Shown: positions 17,545 through 26,439 of the stretch, piece after piece
How the letters are laid out: the number at the start of each line of letters is the position of its first letter
Position numbering within the stretch: the first letter of the stretch is position 1
Assembly (NCBI GenBank): GCA_028281025.1
Contig: JANQKR010000016.1
Coordinates: 248,001-312,000 of the forward strand
Length of the DNA stretch: 64,000 bases
Reading direction: 5' to 3'
DNA from: Croceivirga sp.
GTDB taxonomy: Bacteria; Bacteroidota; Bacteroidia; Flavobacteriales; Flavobacteriaceae
Position numbers and translations under genes: made by a program
The notes under the pieces: generated by a model
Seen by the model: only the letters and a program-made list of their open reading frames with translations
Told to the model about the DNA's origin: nothing
The model's database searches: none

Positions 17545-18305
17545 AAAAGACATATGTAGGTATCATAGCGTTTTTTTTCCTGGTATCGGGAGCCTATGCC
17601 CAAAACGAGGTCTTGTTCCAAAAGGCCACGGATGCATACAATGAAGGGGACTACCAAAAGGCCATTGGTTTTTACGAAGATATTTTGGAAAATGGCAAGC
17701 ATTCCGCCGAACTCTATTTCAATTTGGGCAACTGCCATTACAAACTGGATGAAATTGGTCCCAGTATCTATTATTACGAAAAAGCCCTATTGCTCAAGCC
17801 CAATGATTCTGAAATAAAGAACAATCTTGGCTTTGCCCAGAACATGCGATTGGATGCTGTTGAGGAAATGCCCAAAACGGCGATGTCCCGACTGCACGAT
17901 ACCATCGTTTTGTCACTTTCCGCAGACCAATGGGCCTATTTGTCCATAGCCATGATATTCCTCTTTGTTTTAGGGTTCATTACTTATTACGTCCTGTATT
18001 CCGCTACCAAAAAAAGGATTGCCTTTATTGGGGCCAATACGGCCCTTTTCATCTCTTTTTTTTCCGTGGCAATGGGCTATCTGGCCCACAAGAACTATAT
18101 GGCAAAAAATCCAGGGATAATTTTTGAGCGTGAAATTGTAGTGACTTCGGAACCCAATGAACGTAGCGAAAAAGTCTTCGCCTTACATGAGGGCACCAAG
18201 GTCAATGTACTGGAATCCCTGGAAGATTGGCATAAAATAAGGATTGCCGATGGCCAAACGGGTTGGTTGCCTTCAAATAGTCTTCGGTTATTGAAGGATT
18301 TTTAA
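17541..18305 (+). CDS. batE: BatE: TPR plus SH3-like membrane protein
   Basis: A 254-residue protein with a signal peptide (ending near AYAQ, residue 20), two TPR units (about residues 24-95; LYFNLGNCHYKL is clear), two transmembrane helices (about 130-152 and 158-178) and a C-terminal SH3-like domain (about 190-250; ends in a GWLPSNSLRLL stretch). The plan matches BatE. It closes the Bat operon. A TACCTTTC element at 18314-18321 probably starts the next transcription unit. Confidence 0.9.
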   Translation: MKKTYVGIIAFFFLVSGAYAQNEVLFQKATDAYNEGDYQKAIGFYEDILENGKHSAELYFNLGNCHYKLDEIGPSIYYYEKALLLKPNDSEIKNNLGFAQNMRLDAVEEMPKTAMSRLHDTIVLSLSADQWAYLSIAMIFLFVLGFITYYVLYSATKKRIAFIGANTALFISFFSVAMGYLAHKNYMAKNPGIIFEREIVVTSEPNERSEKVFALHEGTKVNVLESLEDWHKIRIADGQTGWLPSNSLRLLKDF

Positions 18306-18379
18306 AAAATCCGTACCTTTCCTATCAATAGCAATACTTTTAATTCTGTGTTTTTTGTGCACAGCTAAACACTATTACT

Positions 18380-19012
18380 ATGCTCTACTACAAAGATATC
18401 CTGGAAAAAAACAAAAAATGGGCAGCAAAAAAATTGGCGGAGAACCCAAGCTATTTTGATGAAATGGCCAAGGGTCAGCATCCTCCACTTTTATGGATAG
18501 GTTGTGCAGATAGTAGGGTGCCTTCGAGTGATGTAATTGGTGCCGAACCTGGGGAAGTGTTTACACATAGGAATATTGCCAATATGGTCATCCATACCGA
18601 TATTAATATGCTCAGCGTGCTGGAATATGCCGTAACCGCCCTCAAAGTAAGACATATTATCGTTTGTGGGCATTATGGTTGTGGTGGTGTAAAGGCAGCC
18701 ATGGGACATAGTACCGTTGGTTTTGTAGGGAAATGGATACGCCACATCAAGGATATATACGCCAAGTACAAACCAGAATTGGAGGCCATAGCGGATGAGG
18801 ACAAACGTTGGGACCATTTGGTGGAATTAAACGTGAAGGAGCAGGTATATGATTTGGCCAAAACCTCCATTGTCCAACATGCCTGGCAGGAAGGACAGTT
18901 TTTACACATCCATGGATGGGTGTATGATATTAAAAATGGTATTGCCAATGATATGGATATCAGTATGAACAATACTTCTGCCCTGGACGAAATTTACCAC
19001 ATTCACGTATGA
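18380..19012 (+). CDS. Beta-class carbonic anhydrase (Can-like)
   Basis: A 210-residue zinc enzyme that interconverts CO2 and bicarbonate. The zinc ligands and catalytic dyad fall at the same numbers as in E. coli Can: Cys42, Asp44 and Arg46 in CADSR, then His98 and Cys101 in CGHYGCGG. The open Asp44-Arg46 pairing is the usual active form. The SulP transporter gene lies 41 bp downstream on the same strand, so the two are probably cotranscribed and move and convert bicarbonate together. Confidence 0.95.
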   Translation: MLYYKDILEKNKKWAAKKLAENPSYFDEMAKGQHPPLLWIGCADSRVPSSDVIGAEPGEVFTHRNIANMVIHTDINMLSVLEYAVTALKVRHIIVCGHYGCGGVKAAMGHSTVGFVGKWIRHIKDIYAKYKPELEAIADEDKRWDHLVELNVKEQVYDLAKTSIVQHAWQEGQFLHIHGWVYDIKNGIANDMDISMNNTSALDEIYHIHV

Positions 19013-19053
19013 CCTATATCCGCCATTAGGTATACCAAGAAATCCATGATTTT

Positions 19054-20916
19054 ATGAAGAACTTTTTTGCCCATTTTCGGGGTGATTTATTTGGGGGTAT
19101 TACAGCCGGTATAGTTGCACTTCCCCTGGCGCTGGCATTTGGGGTCAGTTCCGGACTTGGACCAAGCGCAGGTTTGTACGGAGCTATTTTTATCAGTTTT
19201 TTTGCGGCCCTATTTGGTGGTACCAATACACAGATATCCGGCCCAACAGCTCCCATGACCGCCGTTAGTATGGTGGTGATTGCTGGTATTTTGGCCGTCC
19301 ATGATGGGGATGTCAACAAAGCCCTTCCCATTATCCTCACCGTATTCCTTTTGGCCGGACTCATGCAGATTGGCTTGGGGGCCATTGGACTTGGAATGTA
19401 TATTAAATACATTCCCTATCCAGTTGTATCAGGGTTTATGACCGCCATTGGAGTAATTATCCTGGTAACACAAATCTTACCTGCCGTAGGTTATTATCCC
19501 AAGGAAGACGAGTCCTATGTAACCCAATTTATGCCGGCGGCAGAAGAGGAAATCCTGGAGAATATTTTAAAGGAAGAGGCCGGTGAAGGGATTTTGGTCT
19601 TGGAGGACTTTGAGGAAACCATTAAACGTGCCTCAAAAATCACCGAGGCAGAGATGCTCAAGGAAGCACAGACTTTAGGTGCAAAAGAAGCTTCAGGTGT
19701 TTTGGGAACTTTTAAGGTACTGCCCAATGCCCTTAGAAACATCAATTGGTTGGAGTTGGCCTTGGCCCTGTCCACCATAGCTATTATATACGGTTTTAAA
19801 AGAATTACGAAGGTCGTCCCAAGTACCTTGGTTGCGTTAATTGTGGTTTCTGGCGTTGCCTATGGCTTTGGATTGGACTATCGCCCCATTGAAAAAATAC
19901 CGGAAGGATTACCGATACCGCAGATGGGTATTCTTTCAGAATTTAAGTTGAGTGCCATTTCTCCCTATATCTTTACGGCCCTTACTTTGGCATTGCTAGG
20001 TGCCATTGATTCCCTGCTTACCTCTGTGGTTGCGGACAACATGACCAATACCAAGCACAAACCCAACAAAGAATTGGTGGGTCAGGGGATTGGGAACAGT
20101 ATTGCGGCCATTTTTGGGGGAATTCCCGGAGCGGGGGCCACCATTAGAACCGTGGTCAATATCAATTCTGGGGGCAAGACCCGCCTCTCTGGCATGATTG
20201 CCGGTTTGTTATTACTGCTCATTTTATTGGCCCTGGGACCGGTAGCCTCCCAGATACCAGCTGCCGTCTTAGCGGGTATTTTGGTTACGGTAGGGATTGG
20301 CGTCATGGATTACAAAGGCCTAAAAGCCATTCCTTATTTACCCAAGGACATCAAATTGGGGCCTTTAAAGCTCAGTTCGGAGGTCATTATTATGCTTACT
20401 GTTTTGGTGCTTTCCTCGGTTTGGAACCTGGTCTATGCGGTAGGCATTGGTTTGGTAATCGCTTCCCTAATGTTTATGAAAAAAATTGGTGACCTCACGG
20501 GGAAACGATCGGAAGTAAAGCCCCTGGATGAAAAAGCCTGGCCCGATGAGAAAAATTTCCCAGTAAGGTTCAAAGAGGAAGTTTTTATCAAACACTTAAA
20601 AGGCCCTTTGTTTTTTGGGTCCACCAGCGATTTTCAACAATTGGCCGAACAGATTCCCAGCACCGCTTCCACCGTTATTATTCGGATGGGGCGTATGCAA
20701 TACATGGACCAGTCCGGACTTTATGCCATGGAAGATGTTCTACAGGATTTAAAGCGAAACGGGATTTCCGTTTTGTTCGTCAATGTATTGGACCAGCCCA
20801 AATACATGATGGAACGGATAGATATTATTCCTGATTTAATTCCAAGGGAACACCTTTTTGACGATTTCAAGAGCTGTCTACAATGGGTTGTGGCCAATGT
20901 TGAGGATAAATACTGA
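19054..20916 (+). CDS. SulP-family anion transporter with STAS domain (bicarbonate candidate)
   Basis: A 620-residue inner-membrane transporter of the SLC26/SulP family. The N-terminal GGITAGIVALPLALAFG stretch and the GTNTQISGPTAPMT signature lie in the first helices, and a C-terminal STAS domain spans about residues 510-615 (RMGRMQYMDQSGLYAMED). Between the helices near residues 148-230 it carries an acidic helical insertion about 55-60 residues longer than in the second SulP of this window. Adjacent carbonic anhydrase suggests bicarbonate rather than sulfate, but this is inference. Confidence 0.9.
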   Translation: MKNFFAHFRGDLFGGITAGIVALPLALAFGVSSGLGPSAGLYGAIFISFFAALFGGTNTQISGPTAPMTAVSMVVIAGILAVHDGDVNKALPIILTVFLLAGLMQIGLGAIGLGMYIKYIPYPVVSGFMTAIGVIILVTQILPAVGYYPKEDESYVTQFMPAAEEEILENILKEEAGEGILVLEDFEETIKRASKITEAEMLKEAQTLGAKEASGVLGTFKVLPNALRNINWLELALALSTIAIIYGFKRITKVVPSTLVALIVVSGVAYGFGLDYRPIEKIPEGLPIPQMGILSEFKLSAISPYIFTALTLALLGAIDSLLTSVVADNMTNTKHKPNKELVGQGIGNSIAAIFGGIPGAGATIRTVVNINSGGKTRLSGMIAGLLLLLILLALGPVASQIPAAVLAGILVTVGIGVMDYKGLKAIPYLPKDIKLGPLKLSSEVIIMLTVLVLSSVWNLVYAVGIGLVIASLMFMKKIGDLTGKRSEVKPLDEKAWPDEKNFPVRFKEEVFIKHLKGPLFFGSTSDFQQLAEQIPSTASTVIIRMGRMQYMDQSGLYAMEDVLQDLKRNGISVLFVNVLDQPKYMMERIDIIPDLIPREHLFDDFKSCLQWVVANVEDKY

Positions 20917-21119
20917 TCTCCACGATCGTATTTTCCCTATGCCATGGCTTTTGAAACGTACGGCCCTATTTAACGTGGGTTACGACTTATTTTTTATCAA
21001 CCAAAATCCGTCAAATTGAGTGGTTTTTCGTAATGAAATGAAGAAAAATTGTATTTCATGGATTGGATTCCATTTCAGGGACAATTCCTTAAATTTGCCT
21101 TCTTACAAAGCTTCTGGCC
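20917..21119. other. Spacer before pheS with a TAAATTTG promoter box
   Basis: The spacer holds no credible gene; a 26-codon frame near 20940 is too short and has no supporting features. A TAAATTTG element (21090-21097) lies 22 nt before the pheS ATG and is the likely -7 box. A TTG at 21063-21065 is 24 nt upstream, slightly beyond the usual spacing. Confidence 0.55.
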
Positions 21120-22139
21120 ATGATTGATACCATAAAGGACCACATCACTAAAGTTGAACAATTCACGGCAACTTCAAAGGATGAAATTGAGAATTTCCGT
21201 ATTACCTATTTAGGAAAGAAAGGCCTTTTGAACCAGTTCTTTGCCGAGTTCAAAAATGTGGCCAACGATCAGAAAAAAGAATATGGCCAGGTTATCAATC
21301 AGCTAAAAACAAGGGCAACCGATAAGGTAAACGCCCTAAAGGAGAGTTTGGAATCCAACACGGTTTTCGAAGGAAAATTTGGTGACCTTACCCGTCCCGG
21401 TAATCCTATTCCCCTTGGAGCAAGGCACCCTATCAGTATTGTAAAAAATCAAATCATCGATATTTTTTCCCGTATTGGGTTCAATGTTTCCGAAGGCCCC
21501 GAAATTGAGGATGATTGGCATAACTTCACTGCCCTGAACCTCCCGGAACATCACCCGGCCAGGGATATGCAGGATACTTTTTTTATCCAGACCGATCCGG
21601 ACATCCTTCTTCGTACCCATACCTCATCGGTACAGGTAAGGTATATGGAAGAACATAAACCTCCCATTCGAACCATTTCGCCCGGAAGGGTATACAGAAA
21701 TGAGGCCATTTCGGCCCGCTCCCACTGTTTTTTCCATCAGGTGGAAGGATTGTATGTGGATAAGGACGTTTCTTTTGCCGATTTAAAACAAACCCTGCAA
21801 TATTTCACTTCGGAAATGTTTGGGAAATCCAAAATCCGGTTGCGTCCATCTTATTTCCCTTTCACGGAACCCAGTGCCGAAGTGGATGTGTATTGGGGAC
21901 TGGAAACCGAAACCGATCATAAAATGACCAAGGGTACGGGTTGGTTGGAAATTATGGGCTGTGGAATGGTCGACCCCAATGTCCTGAAGAACTGTGGAAT
22001 TGATCCAGATGTTTATTCCGGCTTTGCCTTTGGAATGGGAATTGACCGCATTGCCCTTTTGCAATACCAAATTTCCGACATCCGTACGTTAAGTGAAAAT
22101 GATGTGCGGTTTCTAGATCAATTTAGAAGTAGTTGGTAA
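21120..22139 (+). CDS. pheS: Phenylalanine-tRNA ligase alpha subunit
   Basis: A 339-residue class II aminoacyl-tRNA synthetase subunit that charges tRNA-Phe. It has an N-terminal coiled-coil arm (about residues 1-90), motif 2 (RTISPGRVYRNEAISARSHC near 180) and motif 3 (FAFGMGIDRIALL near 302). The length is typical. The beta subunit gene is not in the window, so pheS and pheT are unlinked, as is usual in Bacteroidota. It lies between two carbonic anhydrase/SulP pairs without obvious functional link. Confidence 0.97.
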   Translation: MIDTIKDHITKVEQFTATSKDEIENFRITYLGKKGLLNQFFAEFKNVANDQKKEYGQVINQLKTRATDKVNALKESLESNTVFEGKFGDLTRPGNPIPLGARHPISIVKNQIIDIFSRIGFNVSEGPEIEDDWHNFTALNLPEHHPARDMQDTFFIQTDPDILLRTHTSSVQVRYMEEHKPPIRTISPGRVYRNEAISARSHCFFHQVEGLYVDKDVSFADLKQTLQYFTSEMFGKSKIRLRPSYFPFTEPSAEVDVYWGLETETDHKMTKGTGWLEIMGCGMVDPNVLKNCGIDPDVYSGFAFGMGIDRIALLQYQISDIRTLSENDVRFLDQFRSSW

Positions 22140-22219
22140 ACCACCGTGTTAATAGCTTTACTATTGATTAAGGGCGTAAAACTTTAAGACAATTATAACA
22201 TTCTTGCTGCCCTTCCTTG

Positions 22220-22250
22220 TTGGTGTTGACTTTCTGGCTGTTTAAATTTG
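22220..22250 (+). promoter_or_regulatory. Predicted -33/-7 promoter of the second carbonic anhydrase
   Basis: TTG at 22220-22222 and TAAATTTG at 22243-22250, separated by 20 nt, match the Bacteroidota housekeeping promoter. The ATG follows 27 nt after the -7 box. Confidence 0.65.
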
Positions 22251-22277
22251 AGACAACTGAAACTAAACACTACCCTA

Positions 22278-22964
22278 ATGGAAAAAATTAAAAAAGTCAT
22301 CATTCTTGATGAGAATGATGCTTCGGTGGAAATTAAACCCTTGGTGGAGGACGTACTGACTGCTGAACAGCAAAAAGCGTTATCCCCGGATGCCGTTATA
22401 GCAAGTCTTAAAGCAGGCAATGAACGTTATGTCACCAATGACCTGACTGCCCGTGATCATACGGAACAAATCCGAAAAAGTACCAATGGCCAATATCCCA
22501 AGGCAGTAATACTATCCTGTTTGGACAGCCGCGTACCTGTTGAGGACGTGTTTGATAAAGGTATTGGAGACCTTTTTGTAGCACGCGTTGCCGGCAATTT
22601 TGTGAACGAGGATATTTTGGGCAGTATGGAATTTGGCTGCAAAGTAGCAGGTTCCAAGGTAATCATGGTTTTGGGACATGAGCATTGCGGGGCGGTCAAA
22701 GCGGCCATAGACAATGTTAAACTGGGCAATATTACCGCCATGCTCACCAAAATAAGACCCGTTGTGGAATCCAGTGATTACAGTGGTGACAAAACCTCTT
22801 CCAATCCAGAATATGTGCATTTGGTATGTGTGAACAATGTACTCAATACCATGGAACAAATTCGAAAAAACAGCCCTATTCTTAAGGAAATGGAAGATTC
22901 CGGAGCCATAAAGATCATTGGAGGGGTTTATGATATGGATACCGGGAAAGTTGATTTCCTGTAG
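22278..22964 (+). CDS. Beta-class carbonic anhydrase, second copy
   Basis: A 228-residue carbonic anhydrase of a different subgroup from the first copy. Zinc ligands are Cys81 and Asp83 (with Arg85) in SCLDSR, then His134 and Cys137 in LGHEHCGAVKAA. An N-terminal extension of about 40 residues precedes the fold. The ATG at 22278 is preferred over a codon 30 nt upstream because it follows the promoter box at a normal distance and gives a natural N-terminus. No signal peptide is evident. The second SulP gene follows after 37 bp. Confidence 0.93.
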   Translation: MEKIKKVIILDENDASVEIKPLVEDVLTAEQQKALSPDAVIASLKAGNERYVTNDLTARDHTEQIRKSTNGQYPKAVILSCLDSRVPVEDVFDKGIGDLFVARVAGNFVNEDILGSMEFGCKVAGSKVIMVLGHEHCGAVKAAIDNVKLGNITAMLTKIRPVVESSDYSGDKTSSNPEYVHLVCVNNVLNTMEQIRKNSPILKEMEDSGAIKIIGGVYDMDTGKVDFL

Positions 22965-23001
22965 GCTTCTATTTCCTTTTTAGTAACCAACCTTATATAT
23001 C

Positions 23002-24654
23002 ATGCGTTCTTTTTACGACTCCAAATATTTGAAGGGGGATATTACCGGAGGTCTTGTGGCCGGTGTTGTAGCCCTACCCTTGGCCCTTGCCTTTGGTGTA
23101 CAGTCCGGGTTAGGTGCCATTGCCGGATTGTACGGAGCCATCGCCGTAGGGATTTTGGCCGCACTTTTTGGGGGGACCAATACCCAAGCAAGTGGCCCCA
23201 CTGGGCCTATGACCGTAGTTTCTGCAGCATTGGTGGCCAACGCCATTGATGTAGCCGGAAGTCTTCAAGATGCCATGGGCATCATCTTGTTGAGTTTTCT
23301 TGTAGGCGGGGCATTACAAATCATCTTTGGCCTAATCAATATTGCAGGATACATCAAGTACTTTCCTTATCCCGTAATCTCAGGGTTCATGAGTGGGGTT
23401 GGTTTGATCATTGTAATCCTACAATTATTCCCTTTTGTAGGTTTGGATTCACCAAAATCCACCCTAAAGGTCATTATGGATTTGCCCAGACTGTTTGGGG
23501 AACTCAACTGGCAGGCCCTCGTATTGGGGGTATTGACCGTAATCATCTACTATGTATTCCCAAAAATAACCAAAGCCGTTCCCAGTGCTTTGGTTGCTTT
23601 GATCACCGTTTCCATTTTTGCATTTTTCATTCAATGGAACGTTCCAATTATTGGGGAAATACCTTCAGGACTTCCTTCACTACAGTGGAAAGGATTGTTC
23701 TCCGTGGACAGTAGTGCTTATTTTCTGGTCCTGGAATACGGTATGGTACTGGCGGTTCTCGGTTCCATTGATTCCTTACTCACCTCAGTGATTGCGGACA
23801 ATATGACCAAGACCAAACACAATAGCAATCGGGAATTGATAGGCCAAGGAATTGGTAACATGGCCGCTGCCCTAATAGGCGGCATTCCAGGAGCAGGAGC
23901 TACCAAAGGTACGGTGGTCAACATTAACAATGGTGGTAGGACCAAACTTTCCGGAGCCTTGCACGGCGCATTTTTGTTGGCCGTACTTTTGGGATTGAGT
24001 TCCTTGGCAGCATATATTCCCTTGGCCGTATTGGCAGGTATTTTGATTCCCATAGGATTCAAGATCGTAGACAAAAAAGGATTGAAACATCTAAGGACCG
24101 TACCCAGGGCAGATGCTATTGTACTTCTTATTGTTCTCTTCTGGACCACCTTCGGAAGTCTTATTCAGGCTGTTGGAATTGGAGTGACCTTGGCAGCGCT
24201 TCTGTTTATGAAACGTTCCAGTGATATTGGCGAGGAGGGTATGCAAGTGGGAACGTTGGCCGGTTTTGATGGTGAAAAACCCTGGGATGACGAAGGCGAC
24301 TTTTTTAAACGCCATAAGGACCATGTTTATATCAAACACCTGTATGGTCCGTTGTTCTTTGGATTTACCTCCCATTTTAAGGAGGAAGTCAAAAAAATCA
24401 ATGAAGACATCAAAGTACTGATCATTAGGATGGACCGTGTTCCCTATATGGACCAATCTGGATTATATGCCTTGGAAGATGCCATTCTTGAACTCTCACA
24501 AAAGGGAATTAAAGTGGTCTTAACGGGGCTTCAGGAACAGCCACAGGATTTATTGATGTCCATTGACATTATTCCGGATTTGGTTCCCGAACAACAGCTA
24601 TTTGGTCATATTAAGGATAGTTTTCCTTGGGTAACACAAACACTACAGTCTTAG
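23002..24654 (+). CDS. SulP-family anion transporter with STAS domain, second copy
   Basis: A 550-residue paralogue of the transporter at 19.05 kb. It has the same GVVALPLALAFG start, a GTNTQASGPTGPMT signature in the first helices and a C-terminal STAS domain (RMDRVPYMDQSGLYALED near residue 475). It lacks the long acidic insertion of the first copy, having only a short linker of about 20 residues there. It probably shares a message with the carbonic anhydrase upstream and the small protein downstream. Bicarbonate is the likely substrate from context. Confidence 0.9.
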   Translation: MRSFYDSKYLKGDITGGLVAGVVALPLALAFGVQSGLGAIAGLYGAIAVGILAALFGGTNTQASGPTGPMTVVSAALVANAIDVAGSLQDAMGIILLSFLVGGALQIIFGLINIAGYIKYFPYPVISGFMSGVGLIIVILQLFPFVGLDSPKSTLKVIMDLPRLFGELNWQALVLGVLTVIIYYVFPKITKAVPSALVALITVSIFAFFIQWNVPIIGEIPSGLPSLQWKGLFSVDSSAYFLVLEYGMVLAVLGSIDSLLTSVIADNMTKTKHNSNRELIGQGIGNMAAALIGGIPGAGATKGTVVNINNGGRTKLSGALHGAFLLAVLLGLSSLAAYIPLAVLAGILIPIGFKIVDKKGLKHLRTVPRADAIVLLIVLFWTTFGSLIQAVGIGVTLAALLFMKRSSDIGEEGMQVGTLAGFDGEKPWDDEGDFFKRHKDHVYIKHLYGPLFFGFTSHFKEEVKKINEDIKVLIIRMDRVPYMDQSGLYALEDAILELSQKGIKVVLTGLQEQPQDLLMSIDIIPDLVPEQQLFGHIKDSFPWVTQTLQS

Positions 24655-24685
24655 TGGAAGCGCCCATCTTTCAAGTGTAACTTTT

Positions 24686-25081
24686 ATGAGGAAAGATATT
24701 GAGATTCCCATTTCCAGGGACGTATATGTGGTCATGGCCCTGGAATGGGACAAGGAGTTTCTAGCCAGGGATTGGAATGCTTACCTTGTTAACAACCGAG
24801 TTACCCCCATAGAAATGGCCCTAGTGGTCTCCAAGGGATATGATGGTGATAAAAAGACCACGACCATGCGCTATGCTTTTGGGATAGTGGCCGCCAAAGG
24901 GTACGAAAAGATTGAAATGGTCACGGAAGATGTACTCACACTCAACAACGAGTTTTTTGTGACCTACTACGCGGACAATAAGCTCTACGAAAAACGCTTC
25001 TTTTTTGAAAAGAACAGTGTTAACCAACAACAACTGGTGCCAATCCCCGTACTCAATAAAGATGGGATTTTAGGTCGATAA
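24686..25081 (+). CDS. Uncharacterised 131-residue protein
   Basis: I do not recognise this protein. It has no signal peptide or membrane helix, is mixed alpha/beta in character and rich in charged and aromatic residues, and ends in a PIPVLNKDGILGR stretch. It starts 31 nt after the second SulP stop on the same strand, so it is probably the last gene of that operon. A role linked to the transporter or to bicarbonate is possible but unsupported by any motif. Confidence 0.65.
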   Translation: MRKDIEIPISRDVYVVMALEWDKEFLARDWNAYLVNNRVTPIEMALVVSKGYDGDKKTTTMRYAFGIVAAKGYEKIEMVTEDVLTLNNEFFVTYYADNKLYEKRFFFEKNSVNQQQLVPIPVLNKDGILGR

Positions 25082-25241
25082 GCCTTAAAACCAACTGTTG
25101 AACTTTTTGAAATCGATAATTCTACCATATCAAAAATAAGATTTCAGAATTTTAACCTATTGATTTTTATGGTTTTACCATAGGAAATATAGGGGCAAGC
25201 CCATAACTTGAGGTGATGCTAATTCTAAATACTTATACCTC

Positions 25242-26435
25242 GTGACCTCGATTAAAATCAACCGCAGAAACTGGCTAAAAACCTCTGCTTTGACCGCAGG
25301 TGGATTGATGGCCTCCCCGTATCTTGGATTTTCGAAAAACCCTTCCCTTCCTTTGGAACTGGATGCCGAAGGTAATGCCCTCTATAGTCCTTTCTTTAAG
25401 GAATATCTTCTGGAAAGTTCAAGGGAATTCCCAATCCTTGAAGCTAAGTTAAATGCCAATGAAAACCCGTATGGCCCATCTCCCATGGCTTTGGAAGCAT
25501 TAAAAAAATCCGCTTCGGGGGGAAACAGATACGCTTGGAAGGAGTTATTCCAACTCATGGACAAAATCGCGGATTTTGAAGGCGTAACCCCAAAAAATAT
25601 TATGATGGGTCCCGGATCTTCCGATCTTTTGGAAAAAACGGCCATGGTGCTTTTTATGAACGGTGGTAATGTCGTATCTGCAGATCCGGCATACATGTCA
25701 TTGATCCGTGTTGCTGAAGCTGCAGGGGGGACATGGAAACCTGTTCCACTCAACGAAGATTGGTCCCATGATCTGGAGGCCATGGAAAAGGCCATAGATT
25801 CCGAAACCAAATTGGTCTATATCTGTAACCCCAACAATCCTACCGGGACCATTACGGATGCCAAAAAGCTATTGGACTTTTGTTCAAGGGTCTCTGAAAA
25901 AGTACCCGTTTTTGTTGATGAGGCCTATTTGTGGTTTTTGGAAGACGGTGCCAAACAGAGCATGGTTTCCCTGATTAAAGAAGGGAAGGACATTATCGTA
26001 GCACGTACGTTCTCAAAAATCCATGGTATGGCAGGACTTCGTGTGGGCTATGCCCTGGCACAAGAGGCCACTTTGGACAAATTGCAAAGAATTACCCGTG
26101 CAGGGATGGGGATCAGCTACCCATCGGTCTATGCAGCCATGGCAGCGATGGAGGACCATGAATTCCTTGACAAGTCCAGAAAATTAAATGCCGAGGCCCG
26201 GGATTATGTTTTCAAAAGCTTACAGGAAATGGGTTTTGAACCCGTTACCTCACATACAAGTTTTATGATATTCCCCATAGAAATGGAAGGCAAGGGATTT
26301 CTTCAAAAAATGACCGAACAAAAAGTAGGGGTCAGGGCTTTCCAGTTCATGGATAAAAACTGGTGCCGCGTGAGCATGGGCACAATGGAAGAGATGAAAT
26401 TATTTACTGCTGCATTAGGTAAGGTATTCGTTTAG
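25242..26435 (+). CDS. Tat-targeted class I/II PLP aminotransferase (HisC-like)
   Basis: A 397-residue fold-type I aminotransferase close to histidinol-phosphate aminotransferases. The PLP-binding lysine is Lys259 in ARTFSKIHGMAGLRVGY, and NPNNPTGT and VDEAY are intact. The N-terminus carries a twin-arginine signal (RRNWLK, residues 8-13, then a hydrophobic stretch to about 29), so the folded, cofactor-loaded enzyme is probably exported. The signal is only included if translation starts at GTG 25242; the next in-frame ATG would cut into it. The AEC permease gene follows after 4 bp. The substrate is unknown. Confidence 0.82.
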   Translation: MTSIKINRRNWLKTSALTAGGLMASPYLGFSKNPSLPLELDAEGNALYSPFFKEYLLESSREFPILEAKLNANENPYGPSPMALEALKKSASGGNRYAWKELFQLMDKIADFEGVTPKNIMMGPGSSDLLEKTAMVLFMNGGNVVSADPAYMSLIRVAEAAGGTWKPVPLNEDWSHDLEAMEKAIDSETKLVYICNPNNPTGTITDAKKLLDFCSRVSEKVPVFVDEAYLWFLEDGAKQSMVSLIKEGKDIIVARTFSKIHGMAGLRVGYALAQEATLDKLQRITRAGMGISYPSVYAAMAAMEDHEFLDKSRKLNAEARDYVFKSLQEMGFEPVTSHTSFMIFPIEMEGKGFLQKMTEQKVGVRAFQFMDKNWCRVSMGTMEEMKLFTAALGKVFV

Positions 26436-26439
26436 ACAA

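Noticed and set aside
20940..21020. 26-codon plus-strand frame before pheS
   Set aside because: Too short, no promoter box and no features; likely chance.
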